Counted from the stretch's first letter, positions 45,018 through 54,383 are shown. The stretch is 64,000 nucleotides of DNA from CAZWVA01 sp964636885 (GCA_964636885.1 CAZWVA010000006.1:8981-72980), one strand, 5' to 3'. Notes: a model not told the origin generated them from the sequence alone. Made by a program: numbers and translations.

Positions 45018-46255
45018 GATCCCTCTGACTCCTCGACGAGCTCTTTCGCGTACCTTTTCATGTCTTCGGCTATGTTTTTAAGCTCGGGTTTCGAATCTAT
45101 GTATCTCCCCAGGGCCTCCATTATATCCGTCGTTTTTGAAAGTTCTGATCGTCTTATCTTCTTTTCCGGCTTTTCAAATATCCTCTCTATCCTTACCGAG
45201 TGGGCTTTAGATAGGGCTTCCCTTATCCTCTTTTCGTTTATCCTCTCTTCGGGTTTTGACACCCTGTACCTCACCCTTATAACGGCGTTTTGAACGTCCT
45301 CTTTGGAGATCCGGTCTAGTATAGAGGTCTCGTTTGTGTTCCAGTCCTTCTCCCCGATGTCTATAGTGAGAAACCTTCTTGCCGGGGTTTCAATGAACTG
45401 AAAATCACAAGTCCAGCCATCCGGGCCGTTAAATATATCCCCGAGTACGAACCCCTTTTTCTCCCTTTCCTCTGTAAAATCGATCCTTTCTATGCTTCCC
45501 GAATAGACAACGGGCGGGGTGCCTTCCTCATTCAGGTTTTGGAACCTGTGTATATGACCAAGGGCCACGTAGGTGAATACGGGGTTTATGAGTTCCAATT
45601 TTGGAACCGCGGGGTCTGACATGAGAAGGGCTGTCGTCTCTGTTCCCGATGCCTCCGCTTCCCTTAAGGCCAGGTGGCCTAGAAAGAGGGCGGGATGCGC
45701 CCTATCTATGCCCTTTATTAGATCATGGATGATCCCGATTAGCTTTCTCTCTATCTCCAAGCGAAGGGCATCCTGGGTAAGGGACTTGTATTCCTCCTTT
45801 GTGAGTAAGGCACCCCTTCCGGCCCAGGGAAGGCATACGACCTGAACCGTTCCCCTCTTAGTTAAGACGTGTAAGACACCCGGCCTCTTTGCTACGAGTA
45901 CACCGTCGAGGTTTATGGCAGGGAATATCTCGACGGCAGATGCCTTCCCCAGGGTGGCGGGATAGTCATGGTTGCCGAGTACGATTACGACCTTTATCCC
46001 ACCCTCGGCGACAAGCCTTGCTATACGTTTTGCAAACTCGGTCTCTTCTGTGGGATTAGGGTTTTCCCTGTGGAAGACATCTCCCGCTATCAGGACTAGG
46101 TCTACCGATTCCCTGACCGCGGTGTCAACGATAAAATCCAAAGAGCGGAATACGTCTTCAAGCCTCGTATTCTTTCCTGTGGCGGGGTTAATCCTCCCGT
46201 GGGTCTCAATCCCGATGTGAATGTCAGAGAGGTGGATGAATCTTATCCTGCTCAC
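45014..46255 (-). CDS. SbcD/Mre11-like metallophosphoesterase nuclease
   Basis: A 413-residue protein with the five calcineurin-type phosphoesterase motifs: FIHLSDIHIG, LVLIAGDVFH, VVIVLGNHDYPA, LFLGHLALRE and VALGHIHRFQ. This order is that of SbcD/Mre11, which processes DNA ends with the ATPase SbcC/Rad50. No sbcC is adjacent, so it may act with a distant partner or be a stand-alone YhaO-like nuclease. It converges with the CDF gene and overlaps it by 4 bases. Confidence 0.9.
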   Translation of the reverse strand: MSRIRFIHLSDIHIGIETHGRINPATGKNTRLEDVFRSLDFIVDTAVRESVDLVLIAGDVFHRENPNPTEETEFAKRIARLVAEGGIKVVIVLGNHDYPATLGKASAVEIFPAINLDGVLVAKRPGVLHVLTKRGTVQVVCLPWAGRGALLTKEEYKSLTQDALRLEIERKLIGIIHDLIKGIDRAHPALFLGHLALREAEASGTETTALLMSDPAVPKLELINPVFTYVALGHIHRFQNLNEEGTPPVVYSGSIERIDFTEEREKKGFVLGDIFNGPDGWTCDFQFIETPARRFLTIDIGEKDWNTNETSILDRISKEDVQNAVIRVRYRVSKPEERINEKRIREALSKAHSVRIERIFEKPEKKIRRSELSKTTDIMEALGRYIDSKPELKNIAEDMKRYAKELVEESEGS

Positions 46256-46304
46256 CGCATATATGTTAGGGCAATCCCACTCCTATGAATGGGGTTTCTC
46301 TATT

Positions 46305-47444
46305 CTACTCCGCTCCAAGAACCTCAGAGGCCCTTTTAGACCCAGCGCCGAAATCGAATCTGTACCCGAGGTCCCTCAGGACGCATTCGATGGCGGAGAT
46401 AACGGCTATAATATCTGCCCTGTCTATGAATCCCATGTGCGAGATCCTGAATATCTTTCCCTTCGCCTGGTCCTGACCCCCGGCAACCGTTATTCCGAAT
46501 CTGTCCCTTAACCCGCTTATTATCTTTCCAGCCCCTATCCCGTCAGGTGCGACGCCAGCAGTAAGAGCCGTGCTTGGCGAGTGTTTGGCGTAGAGCTCAA
46601 GTCCGATCGCCTTTATCCCTTCCCGCGTTCCCTTGGCGAGAAGGGCATGACGCTTGTATATCTTCTCAAGACCCTCGTCTTTAAACCGTTTTAGAACGGC
46701 GGCAAGGCCTATTACCAGCGTTATTGCTGGGGTCCAGGGAACAGTGTTGTCCCTTGCGTCCTTAAGATACCTCTTAAAGTCGAAATAGAACTTAGGGAGG
46801 TCCGATTTCTCCCTGAATTTCCATGCCTTTTCGCTCATTGAAACGAACGCAAGTCCAGGGGGGAGCATGAAAGCCTTTTGAGAGCCGGCTACGAGTACAT
46901 CTATCCCCCACTCATCAAAGGGCAGTGGGAAAACGCCAACCGCCGTGATTCCATCCACTATAAGAATGACGTCCTCTCTTTGCCTTGTGATCTGGGCGAT
47001 CTCCTTCGTAGGGTGCATAACGCCGGTTGAGGTTTCACTTGCCTGGAGAAGAACCGCCCTAATAGAGGGATCCCTTTTTAGCATGTCCTCTATCCGATTT
47101 GGGTCGATGGCCTCTCCCCACTCGACCTTTACCTCCTCTACCTCGACTCCAAAGGCCTGGCATATCTTTGCCCATCTCTCCCCAAACTTCCCGCCATTTA
47201 CGACAAGGGCCTTGTCTCCGCGTGAAAGGGTGTTTGCCACGGCTCCTTCCATCCCACCCGTACCCGAAGAGGCAAGGACGAAAACCTCCTCTTTAGTTCC
47301 GAATACGTACCGAAGCCCCTCCCTTACCTCAGCGAATATCCTTTCAAACTCGGCGGTCCTATGGTGTATTATGGGCCTTGCCATCTCGAGGAGTATCTCC
47401 TCGGGAACCGGAACAGGGCCCGGTGTAAATAGGTACTTTTTCAC
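46305..47444 (-). CDS. Class V aminotransferase (alanine-glyoxylate / serine-pyruvate type)
   Basis: A 379-residue PLP enzyme: FTPGPVPVPEEILLEMARPIIHHR at the start, VFVLASSGTGGMEGAVANTL for the cofactor phosphate, and the lysine in DVLVAGSQKAFMLPPGLAF. The end GITVAGGQDQAKGKIFRISHMGF is typical of AgxT and of the small subunit of soluble hydrogenases (same family). It interconverts alanine or serine with glyoxylate. A partner such as serA is not adjacent. The substrate is inferred from the family. Confidence 0.9.
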   Translation of the reverse strand: MKKYLFTPGPVPVPEEILLEMARPIIHHRTAEFERIFAEVREGLRYVFGTKEEVFVLASSGTGGMEGAVANTLSRGDKALVVNGGKFGERWAKICQAFGVEVEEVKVEWGEAIDPNRIEDMLKRDPSIRAVLLQASETSTGVMHPTKEIAQITRQREDVILIVDGITAVGVFPLPFDEWGIDVLVAGSQKAFMLPPGLAFVSMSEKAWKFREKSDLPKFYFDFKRYLKDARDNTVPWTPAITLVIGLAAVLKRFKDEGLEKIYKRHALLAKGTREGIKAIGLELYAKHSPSTALTAGVAPDGIGAGKIISGLRDRFGITVAGGQDQAKGKIFRISHMGFIDRADIIAVISAIECVLRDLGYRFDFGAGSKRASEVLGAE

Positions 47445-47748
47445 CTTTGATCTCTCCTTCTATCTGCGGATTCTCTCTTGACCACAAACGGTACGGATCT
47501 ACCACGAATGAAATCTAAGGCCCAGACGTAGGGGCATTTTGGTATGACTAACCGCCCCTGCTAAAAAGACGATCCATGATTCATGAATGGCTTTTCCATT
47601 CCGCATCCCGCTCGTTCCGTTCGTGGATATTTACGCCCGCTCGTGACCTTAAAGAATCTACCCAAAACTCCAGATAATTCAACCTGGCTTGTTTTTTTTG
47701 GGTTCTAATCTTATATTATTTGTAATCAACATGGAGGATTCATATTAG
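47445..47748. other. Divergent spacer between aminotransferase and prfB
   Basis: This 304-base region holds no gene. It contains an imperfect hairpin with AGGGGC (47530-47535) and GCCCCT (47554-47559) arms, without a T-run. Near the right end GGAGG precedes the prfB start at a long distance. Confidence 0.5.
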
Positions 47749-48880
47749 ATGTTTGCGGAAAACAGAGAGAAGATTCAAGATCTCAAAAAGAGACTAAAAA
47801 CCCTCGGAGACTTTCTTTGACCTCCCCAAGAAGAGATCGCGCTTAGAGGAACTCGAAAGGATAGCGAGCAGTCCGGACTTCTGGTCAGATGCCGAGGGTG
47901 CACAGAGGTTGCTAAAGGAACAGTCTCAGGTAAAGGGTGCGATTGACGAATGGGAAAGGCTATCCCGGGAACTCGAGGATACGGAGGTGCTTGCGGAGCT
48001 TTCCCTCGAAGAGGGGGATGAAGAAACAGCAAAGGAGGCCCAGATAAAGATATCCGAGATCGAAAAGAGGGTTGAGGCCCTCGAGTTTAAGCGGATACTG
48101 GGCGAGCCGGACGATGAGAATAACGCCATAGTCTCGATCAACGCAGGAGCCGGTGGAACGGAGGCCCAGGACTGGGCCGAGATGCTCCTCAGGATGTATA
48201 TCAGGTATGCGGAGAGGAACGATTACGGGGTAGAGATGCTTGACTACCAGCCCGGTGAGGAGGCGGGGATAAAAAGCGCGACCTTCTTTGTCAAGGGGCC
48301 TTATGCCTACGGTTACCTTAAGGGGGAAAGCGGGGTTCATCGCCTCGTCCGTATATCCCCATTTGATGCGAATAAGAGGAGGCACACCTCATTTGCCTCC
48401 GTTTTCGTTTCGCCGGAGATAGACGAAGATATAGAGGTAGAGATAGACGAGAAGGATCTTAGGATCGACACCTTTCGCGCGGGGGGTAAGGGTGGTCAGC
48501 ACGTGAATAAAACGGACTCAGCCGTAAGAATCACCCATATCCCTACCGGGATTGTGGTTAGCTGTCAGAACGAGCGCTCTCAGCACCAGAACCGCGCCGT
48601 TGCTATGAAGATACTCCGTGCGAGGCTCTATGAGCTTGAAAAGGAAAAGCAGAAGGAGAAGCTCGAGGAACTCTATTCGTCGAAGAAGGAGATAGGGTGG
48701 GGGAGTCAGATCAGATCCTATGTCCTCCATCCCTACAGGATGATTAAGGACCATAGGACTGGCTACGAGACGGGAAACGTTGAATCGGTTCTTGACGGTG
48801 ACCTATCCGAGTTTATAAAAAGCTACCTTCTCTATTCGGCAGGAAAGAGGAGAGATAGAATGGAAGTCGGATCTGCCTAA
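47749..48880 (+). CDS. prfB: Peptide chain release factor 2, with programmed +1 frameshift
   Basis: Translation starts at ATG 47749 and reads 23 codons to CTT at 47815-47817, followed by an in-frame TGA (47818-47820). Slipping +1 resumes at GAC 47819 and gives a full-length RF2 of about 377 residues. This is the conserved autoregulatory frameshift: scarce RF2 stalls at TGA and favours the shift. The main part has the RF2 stop-codon recognition motif ISPFDANKRRHTSFA (SPF) and the catalytic GGKGGQHVNKTDSAVR (GGQ). It releases peptides at UGA and UAA. Confidence 0.96.
47806..47821 (+). promoter_or_regulatory. RF2 programmed frameshift site
   Basis: Shine-Dalgarno-like GGAG (47806-47809), 5 bases, then CTT-TGA-C at 47815-47821. 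The slip codon, stop and following C are those of the E. coli prfB site, while the internal ribosome-binding site is weaker and slightly further away than AGGGGG in E. coli. Confidence 0.93.
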
Positions 48881-48992
48881 GACCCCTCTTTCCTTTGGTT
48901 TTATTTGATTCTTTAAACGCCGACATATATTATATCTGTGTTTTAATTCCTGAAAGCCGTTGCGTAGCCGATTGACTGTGGAGGCGAGGGTT

Positions 48993-49865
48993 TTGAGAAT
49001 AGGTATTATAGGAAAGACCGATCAGAGCAGGGTCTTTGACATTACAAGGGAGCTATGCGACTGGCTTAGGGAGAGGAATATCGGGGTTTATGTAGAGGAA
49101 GAGCTTGCGGGAAAAATAGGTCATCCATACTCCGTTTCGGGCACGGAACTCCCCGAAACCGTGGATGTGATCCTCGTGTTCGGTGGGGATGGAACCTTCC
49201 TACGCGTTGCCCGTCTTGTCTGCAGGTACGACATCCCGATCCTCGGGGTAAACCTTGGGGGATTGGGCTTTCTCACTGAAATCACGATTGACGAGCTCTA
49301 CCGCATGATGGAACGCATAATCTCCGGGGAATACACGATTGAAAAGAGGGAGATGCTCTATGCAACCATCCATAGAGGGGCTTCCGACAGAATAGGGGAC
49401 TATGTCGTCCTAAATGACGTTGTGATAAACAAGGGGGCCGTTGCAAGGATAATCGACCTTGCGGTGTATATAAACGGCTCTCACGTAACTACGTTTAAAT
49501 CCGATGGAATAATCCTATCTACCCCTACGGGTTCCACCGCATACTCCCTCTCCGCAGGTGGACCCATCGTCTATCCGACCCTTCCCCTTACCATAATCAC
49601 CCCGATTTGCCCTCATTCACTTTCAAACCGTCCCCTTGTGGTCTCAAATGAGACCACGGTTAAAGTCAGGGTCCTCACCGACACCCACGACGTATACCTT
49701 ACACTCGATGGCCAGGTAGGGGTTAACCTAAAAATGGGAGACGTGATTGAGGTAAGGAAATCCGATGCCTCGGTCAAGCTTATAAGGTCTCCATTCAGAG
49801 ATTACTTTACGATACTTAAAACCAAGCTCCTCTGGGGTGAGAGGCATGGCAAGACCGAAGAATGA
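48993..49865 (+). CDS. nadK: NAD kinase
   Basis: TTG at 48993 is preferred because GGAGG is 8 bases upstream and it gives MRIGIIGKTDQS, as in the family; the frame opens at 48960. The nucleotide motif VFGGDGTFLRVAR and the NAD-site stretch STPTGSTAYSLSAGGPIVYP are complete, as is HSLSNRPLVVS. The enzyme phosphorylates NAD to NADP. The last 20 bases overlap the next gene, so the two are co-translated. prfB lies just upstream in the same direction. Confidence 0.94.
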   Translation: MRIGIIGKTDQSRVFDITRELCDWLRERNIGVYVEEELAGKIGHPYSVSGTELPETVDVILVFGGDGTFLRVARLVCRYDIPILGVNLGGLGFLTEITIDELYRMMERIISGEYTIEKREMLYATIHRGASDRIGDYVVLNDVVINKGAVARIIDLAVYINGSHVTTFKSDGIILSTPTGSTAYSLSAGGPIVYPTLPLTIITPICPHSLSNRPLVVSNETTVKVRVLTDTHDVYLTLDGQVGVNLKMGDVIEVRKSDASVKLIRSPFRDYFTILKTKLLWGERHGKTEE

Positions 49866-50214
49866 TCAGTTCCTCCACGACTGGGTGATTGAGAAGCTAA
49901 GGGAGAAATACTCAAGACTCTACAAAGAGATCCACATAAATCCCGGTGAGGAAAGGAACTTTGAATTTAAAGGGCACTATCCGGATGTGGTTTTTGTGAA
50001 CTATGGCCAGGTTGTACTCATAGCCGAGGTGGAGACCGAAGGTACTATAAACGAAGAAGAGGTAGAGGAATGGAAGGAGCTATCGGGACTCGGCGTTCAG
50101 CTAGTGCTTTTGGTTCCAAAGGAGATGCAGAATGCCGCAAGGGATATATGCTGGAGGAGCGGGATTGCGGCTAAAGTAAAGATCGGTTTTTTTGATGTTG
50201 TGCTTAATATCTGA
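49846..50214 (+). CDS. Small protein of unknown function with a PD-(D/E)XK-like signature
   Basis: ATG at 49846 is preferred to the start 9 bases earlier. The 122-residue protein begins MARPKNDQFLHDWVIEKL, then has FKGHYPDVVFVNYGQVVL followed by IAEVETEGTI, which resembles the PD ... (D/E)XK core of restriction-like nucleases, except that the lysine position is not conserved (EVET). It overlaps the end of nadK by 20 bases. I do not recognise the exact family. The fold is inference; loss of the lysine might mean an inactive relative. Confidence 0.6.
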   Translation: MARPKNDQFLHDWVIEKLREKYSRLYKEIHINPGEERNFEFKGHYPDVVFVNYGQVVLIAEVETEGTINEEEVEEWKELSGLGVQLVLLVPKEMQNAARDICWRSGIAAKVKIGFFDVVLNI

Positions 50215-50276
50215 ATTGGTGATATTTAAAAAGAATCCTTTGCCCGGCATGTCTTCGGTTCTCGTTATTCGCTTTG

Positions 50277-50305
50277 TTGACTTTAAAAACCATTTACTTT
50301 AGATT
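50277..50305 (+). promoter_or_regulatory. Sigma-70-type promoter for the gspLMN operon
   Basis: TTGACT (50277-50282), spacer of 17 bases, TAGATT (50300-50305), 115 bases upstream of gspL in an AT-rich spacer. Confidence 0.5.
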
Positions 50306-50419
50306 TATTTTGTGATATTAAGTTTTTTACTTAAATCGTGGTGTTTGTTCCCAAGATGTGACGGCCTTTTCGCTTCGCCTCTGGCTAGTCGCGTATGTGG
50401 ATCAGGTGTGAAAGGGTAG

Positions 50420-51913
50420 ATGTACGGTAAATTCATCGGACTCGACATAGGAAGCGACTCCATAAAGATCGCCCTCATAAAAAGAGGGCTTAGGGATATA
50501 AAGCTGCTCCAGACTATACGCCTTAAGAGAGGCGCCTCCTCTAGGGATGTATCGGAAAGGATAAGTACGGTTTTTACAGAGAACTCCTTTCCAAAGAGCG
50601 ACGTTGCAACGGCGCTTCCCTATAATCCCATCTCTATCAGGGTGCTTAATTTTCCGTTTTCCGATCCGAAGAAGATAGATCAGGTCTACGAGTTCGAGCT
50701 TGAGGGCGTATCTACATTTGACCCTGTTGACAAGGTTCACGGGTATCAGATCGTTAGATGTGAGAGGGGAGGCGAAGCGATAGCATGCATGTTTGAGAGG
50801 GAGCATCTTAGGGATCTTATAGCCATCTGTAATGATGGGGGAATAGATCCAAAGGTCGTAACGTTTGCCCCTGTCTCCCTTGGTTCCCTAAACGGTTTCC
50901 TTCTTCAAGAAAGACCTCTGGTTCTGGTAAATATAGGTGCTTCCCGAATGGGTTTTACCCTTTTTGATAAAGGAGGAATCAAGCGTGTAAGATCATCATC
51001 AAAGGCTGGGAACTCCGTTACCGAGTCCATATCCAGAATCCTCAGGGTCCCCTTTGAGGAAGCCGAGTCCATAAAGCTTGAGGGGCTTCAAGACGATAGG
51101 GCTGAAGCCGTAAGGGAGGCCATGTCGCCTCTCCTTGTAGAGATAAAAAAGACCATCCAGTTCTTTGAGATAGAGATAAAAGAGGAGATTAAAACCGTGC
51201 TCCTTTCAGGGGGAATGGCTCTTATGCCGGGCATTACCAATTATCTGGGAAGGTGGATTGGAAAGGATGTAAAGAGGCTTTTTATTCCAGAGCTCGGGGA
51301 CGGTTCCCCCTTGTTTGCGGAGTCTTTCGCCCTTGCCCTGTACGGTAGCGCTCTTAAAAGCGGCAGTCTCAATCTAAGAAAGGGGGAGTTCAGATACACT
51401 GGTAAGAATGAGGAGATTAGAAAGGTACTTATGACACCCGCCCTTCTTTTTACCGTTCTTCTTTTGCTTTCCATTTACCGTTCGGGAGCAGGGTATTTTG
51501 AGCTTAAAAGTAGGGTGGGAGAGATGGAATCCCAGATCGAGCGAGGGGTGAGGGAGACGTTTCCCGATGTTAAGGTGATTCCAAAACCAGTGGCGTTTAT
51601 GGAGAGCGAGGTTAAAAAGGTAAGGGACAAACTGGCTCTTATCGAAGGGATTAAGGGAGGCTCCACACCGCTTAACGTTTTAAGGGATATATCGGCAAGC
51701 ATTCCTCCGAAGATAAATTTAACTGTGGATGAGGTTAACTTTGTAGATGATTCTACCGTGAAGATAAGCGGGAAGTGCGGTTCGTATGAAGAGGTTGCAA
51801 GGATTGAAAAGGCGCTCTCCAGTTCGGGAACCTTTAAAAAGGTGAACAGGGATTCAACGGAGACGGCTGTAAACAACACAATAAAATTTCAGATATCGCT
51901 CACACTCAAGTAA
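50420..51913 (+). CDS. gspL: Type II secretion GspL-like / PilM-PilN-type protein
   Basis: A 497-residue protein: an actin-fold PilM/GspL cytoplasmic domain (residues 1-315) that opens MYGKFIGLDIGSDSIKIALI and contains VLVNIGASRMGFTLF and VLLSGGMALMPGITNYLGRW, one membrane helix (336-353), then a periplasmic PilN/GspL-like part. It should link the secretion ATPase to the inner-membrane platform. gspM starts on the next base and gspN follows, so this is a type II secretion operon fragment rather than a type IV pilus set. Confidence 0.86.
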   Translation: MYGKFIGLDIGSDSIKIALIKRGLRDIKLLQTIRLKRGASSRDVSERISTVFTENSFPKSDVATALPYNPISIRVLNFPFSDPKKIDQVYEFELEGVSTFDPVDKVHGYQIVRCERGGEAIACMFEREHLRDLIAICNDGGIDPKVVTFAPVSLGSLNGFLLQERPLVLVNIGASRMGFTLFDKGGIKRVRSSSKAGNSVTESISRILRVPFEEAESIKLEGLQDDRAEAVREAMSPLLVEIKKTIQFFEIEIKEEIKTVLLSGGMALMPGITNYLGRWIGKDVKRLFIPELGDGSPLFAESFALALYGSALKSGSLNLRKGEFRYTGKNEEIRKVLMTPALLFTVLLLLSIYRSGAGYFELKSRVGEMESQIERGVRETFPDVKVIPKPVAFMESEVKKVRDKLALIEGIKGGSTPLNVLRDISASIPPKINLTVDEVNFVDDSTVKISGKCGSYEEVARIEKALSSSGTFKKVNRDSTETAVNNTIKFQISLTLK

Positions 51914-52504
51914 ATGGATATAAGCGTGTTTCCTGAAAACATAAGGAATCTTCTAAATCGGTTCACTGAGAGGATCCAACGCCTACTGGTTTCTGAAAGG
52001 GACAGAAAGGCGTTATTTTGGGGTGCGGTAGTGCTCTTGGTGCTCCTTATTTATCTGGTCTTTCAATCCTTTTCCTCCGGGTCCGCAAAACTTGCCAAAA
52101 GGGCAGAGACCCTTGAGGCCGACCTAAACAGGATCCAATCCCTCCGTATGGAGTACATAGAATCTAAGCGTAGAGTGGACGAGGCAACGAGAAAGACAAG
52201 GGCAGAAGACGAGCCTTTGATTTCTTTGGTTGAGAAGATACTGGTGGCTGCTCAGGTCGAGAGGGGAAACTTTTCTATAAGTTCCCGTATGGACACCTCT
52301 GGGGACCTATACGACGAGAAGAGCGTCGACGTCGATATAAAGAAGATCCCCCTTAACAAAGTCGTGGATCTACTTTACGGGATCCAGACGAATCCGAACT
52401 TTCTTAAGGTGTCTAAATTCCGTATTCGGACTAGATTCGATAACCCGAGTCTACTGGATGCCTCGTTCCGTGTATCCACCTTTAGATTCAAACAGGTGAA
52501 CTGA
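51914..52504 (+). CDS. gspM: Type II secretion GspM / PilO-like protein
   Basis: A 196-residue protein with a short cytoplasmic start, one membrane helix (about residues 33-53, ALFWGAVVLLVLLIYLVF), a coiled-coil (about 57-95), and a periplasmic ferredoxin-like domain (about 100-196). This is the plan of GspM and PilO, partners of GspL. It starts on the base after the gspL stop. Sequence similarity in the family is low, so the call rests on topology and order. Confidence 0.8.
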   Translation: MDISVFPENIRNLLNRFTERIQRLLVSERDRKALFWGAVVLLVLLIYLVFQSFSSGSAKLAKRAETLEADLNRIQSLRMEYIESKRRVDEATRKTRAEDEPLISLVEKILVAAQVERGNFSISSRMDTSGDLYDEKSVDVDIKKIPLNKVVDLLYGIQTNPNFLKVSKFRIRTRFDNPSLLDASFRVSTFRFKQVN

Positions 52505-52505
52505 G

Positions 52506-53411
52506 ATGAGAGAAAAGATACTAAGATCGAGATACATTATCCCTTTTTCTTACTCGCTCTTTTTCGTATTTGCTCTTCTGTCGTTTTTATATCTAACGTT
52601 TCCGGTTGAGAGCCTTAAGCAAAGGGTAATGCGAGAGATAGAAAGGAGGACCCAGTTTAGAGCTGATATAAAGGGCATAAGCGTTTCTCCCCTCTTTACC
52701 CTTGAGATCCGTGGCCTTAGGCTCTATAGGTTAGAAAAGCCCCTTTTGTATATCGATGAACTGAGTTTAAGCCCATCGTTTATAAGTACGGTCGTGTCCG
52801 ATGTGATGAGAATCCCATTCAAGGCACGTTTTCTAGGGGGCGAAACGGATGGGACCCTTTTTTACAACCCTAAAGCGGAACATATAGAGAGGGCAGATGT
52901 TAGATTAGCCGGAGTGAATATAGAGACGATTCCGGCTATCCTTTTTTCCGATTCCAATAAGCAGAATCCATCGGTTCAGGGTCTTCTGAGCGGGAGATTT
53001 TCCATTGAGTTTGGCCAACAGGCGAGGGGAGAGTTTGCATTTGAGATAAACAGGTTTGGGGTTAAAAACCTAAAGGTTAGCGGGCTCCTCCTTCCCGAAT
53101 TCGGTAACATCGAATCCACTTTTAATGGAAGGATAGAGAACGAAGTAACGAGAATCAAAGAATTGAGGTTCACTGGAGATGGTCTCGACCTTACCCTCTC
53201 TGGAACTGCGCCTCTACTCTGGGAGATCAGAAATGGTGGGAGGATAGACCTCGGACTGCAACTCCGACTAACCGGAACAAAGCTTGCCATGTTTAAGAGC
53301 TTTTTGGTATCCTACCTGGCACCGCTAAATGATGGGAGCCTTGGAGGAAAGATAGGAGGAACGATTCATAACCCGAGGCTTGTAAAGGAATGGAGTGGTT
53401 CTAAACTGTGA
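52506..53411 (+). CDS. gspN: Type II secretion protein GspN
   Basis: A 301-residue protein with one N-terminal membrane helix (about residues 11-31), then an AsmA/GspN-like beta-rich region: MREIERRTQFRADIKGISVSP, FTLEIRGLRLYR, DGSLGGKIGGTIHNPRL. GspN is found in some type II systems, including most deltaproteobacterial ones, where its role is poorly known. It follows gspM with a single-base gap. No secretin or pseudopilin genes come after. Confidence 0.82.
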   Translation: MREKILRSRYIIPFSYSLFFVFALLSFLYLTFPVESLKQRVMREIERRTQFRADIKGISVSPLFTLEIRGLRLYRLEKPLLYIDELSLSPSFISTVVSDVMRIPFKARFLGGETDGTLFYNPKAEHIERADVRLAGVNIETIPAILFSDSNKQNPSVQGLLSGRFSIEFGQQARGEFAFEINRFGVKNLKVSGLLLPEFGNIESTFNGRIENEVTRIKELRFTGDGLDLTLSGTAPLLWEIRNGGRIDLGLQLRLTGTKLAMFKSFLVSYLAPLNDGSLGGKIGGTIHNPRLVKEWSGSKL

Positions 53412-53447
53412 TAAAGGGTTTTACTCCATTGATGTAGGATACATTCT

Positions 53448-53714
53448 ATGTATGAAAAGCAAATAGAGAAAAAACTCCGTGAAGAGGGCTTTTCCAACGT
53501 TTTCCTCTGGCGGGACGCCCCAAACGCCTTTTATCCCGATCATACCCATCGGAGTATAACTGCCCATATCGTTTTAGAAGGGGAGATCACGGTAACCTCC
53601 GAGGGGGTTACAAGGACGTATAAGGCAGGGGACAGGTTTGATATTCCAAAAGGGACTGTCCATTCTGCCATGGTGGGGCCGAGGGGCTGCCTCTATGTTA
53701 TTGGCGAAAGGTAG
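53448..53714 (+). CDS. Small cupin-domain protein
   Basis: An 88-residue single cupin. The first motif is PDHTHRSITAHIVLEGEITV, with HTH as metal ligands, and the second is YKAGDRFDIPKGTVHSAMVG with the His ligand. Substrate and role cannot be read from a lone cupin of this size. It begins 36 bases after gspN, with YEKQIEKKLREEGFSNV as a helical N-terminus. Co-transcription with gspN is possible. Confidence 0.85.
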   Translation: MYEKQIEKKLREEGFSNVFLWRDAPNAFYPDHTHRSITAHIVLEGEITVTSEGVTRTYKAGDRFDIPKGTVHSAMVGPRGCLYVIGER

Positions 53715-54041
53715 CCCGATCGGTTTCCTCCTCGCTTCAGGCTGTCTATCCTTCGTGTTTTTTAGGGATCTTTTAATAGGGTATGTAAAAATGATTTAGG
53801 CGATCCTCCTTTTTATTTAGTGTGAGGTCAGAAATCTAAACGTCTATATAACTAAAGTATTAATATCCCTTTCCAAATCAGGCTTTTTCTTTCCAAAATC
53901 AGCGGTTGAAATAGAGCAGTATGGTGTGTTACAATAAAAGAGGCTACCTTTTCCCATATAGGTTTGAACCGTGGTCTTAATCTCTAATAGGTGACCGAAT
54001 AGAAGGTGGGTAATAGCCTAAAACCAACGGGGGAATTAAAA
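53715..54041. other. Intergenic stretch, nothing recognised
   Basis: AT-rich spacer before the PilZ gene. I see no RNA gene, repeat or clear terminator. The last 36 bases are open in the PilZ frame and could be coding if GTG at 54006 is used. Confidence 0.5.
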
Positions 54042-54383
54042 ATGGAAGACAGAAGGTCATCGAGAAGAATCCCCTTCAGGACAAAGGTTAAGTATGGGGT
54101 TTCCAACCCAGACTTGGGCGGTTATGCCTTTAACCTTTCGGAGGGGGGGATTGGAATTAAAGCCCATAGGGTTTTTCCTCCACATTCCAAGATAGCGGTT
54201 TTCCTCTATATGGGTGATCAGATCATGAGACTAGAAGGGGTCGTTAGGTGGATATCTCCAACCCTGCCGGGAACCCGTTCTTCTATGGGCATAAAATTCA
54301 CGAGCCGTACCGATAATATAAAATCCGTTTACCAACAGAGGATAAATCGGATGGCCACAGATCACATCTCAAACCTGACCTAA
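54042..54383 (+). CDS. PilZ-domain protein
   Basis: ATG at 54042 is preferred (MEDRRSSRRIPFRTKVKYG); the frame is open 12 codons further. The 113-residue protein is a single PilZ domain. The c-di-GMP-binding arginines should be in RRSSRRIPF (RxxxR), and the second motif FNLSEGGIGIKA matches (D/N)xSxxG. It may bind c-di-GMP and act on motility, secretion or surface attachment. The gspLMN operon is about 0.6 kb upstream, but a direct link is unproven. Confidence 0.85.
   Translation: MEDRRSSRRIPFRTKVKYGVSNPDLGGYAFNLSEGGIGIKAHRVFPPHSKIAVFLYMGDQIMRLEGVVRWISPTLPGTRSSMGIKFTSRTDNIKSVYQQRINRMATDHISNLT

Noticed and set aside
47530..47559. GGGGC/GCCCC hairpin between agxt-like gene and prfB
   Set aside because: Lies between divergent genes with no T-run, so not a terminator; a single copy, so not a repeat family.
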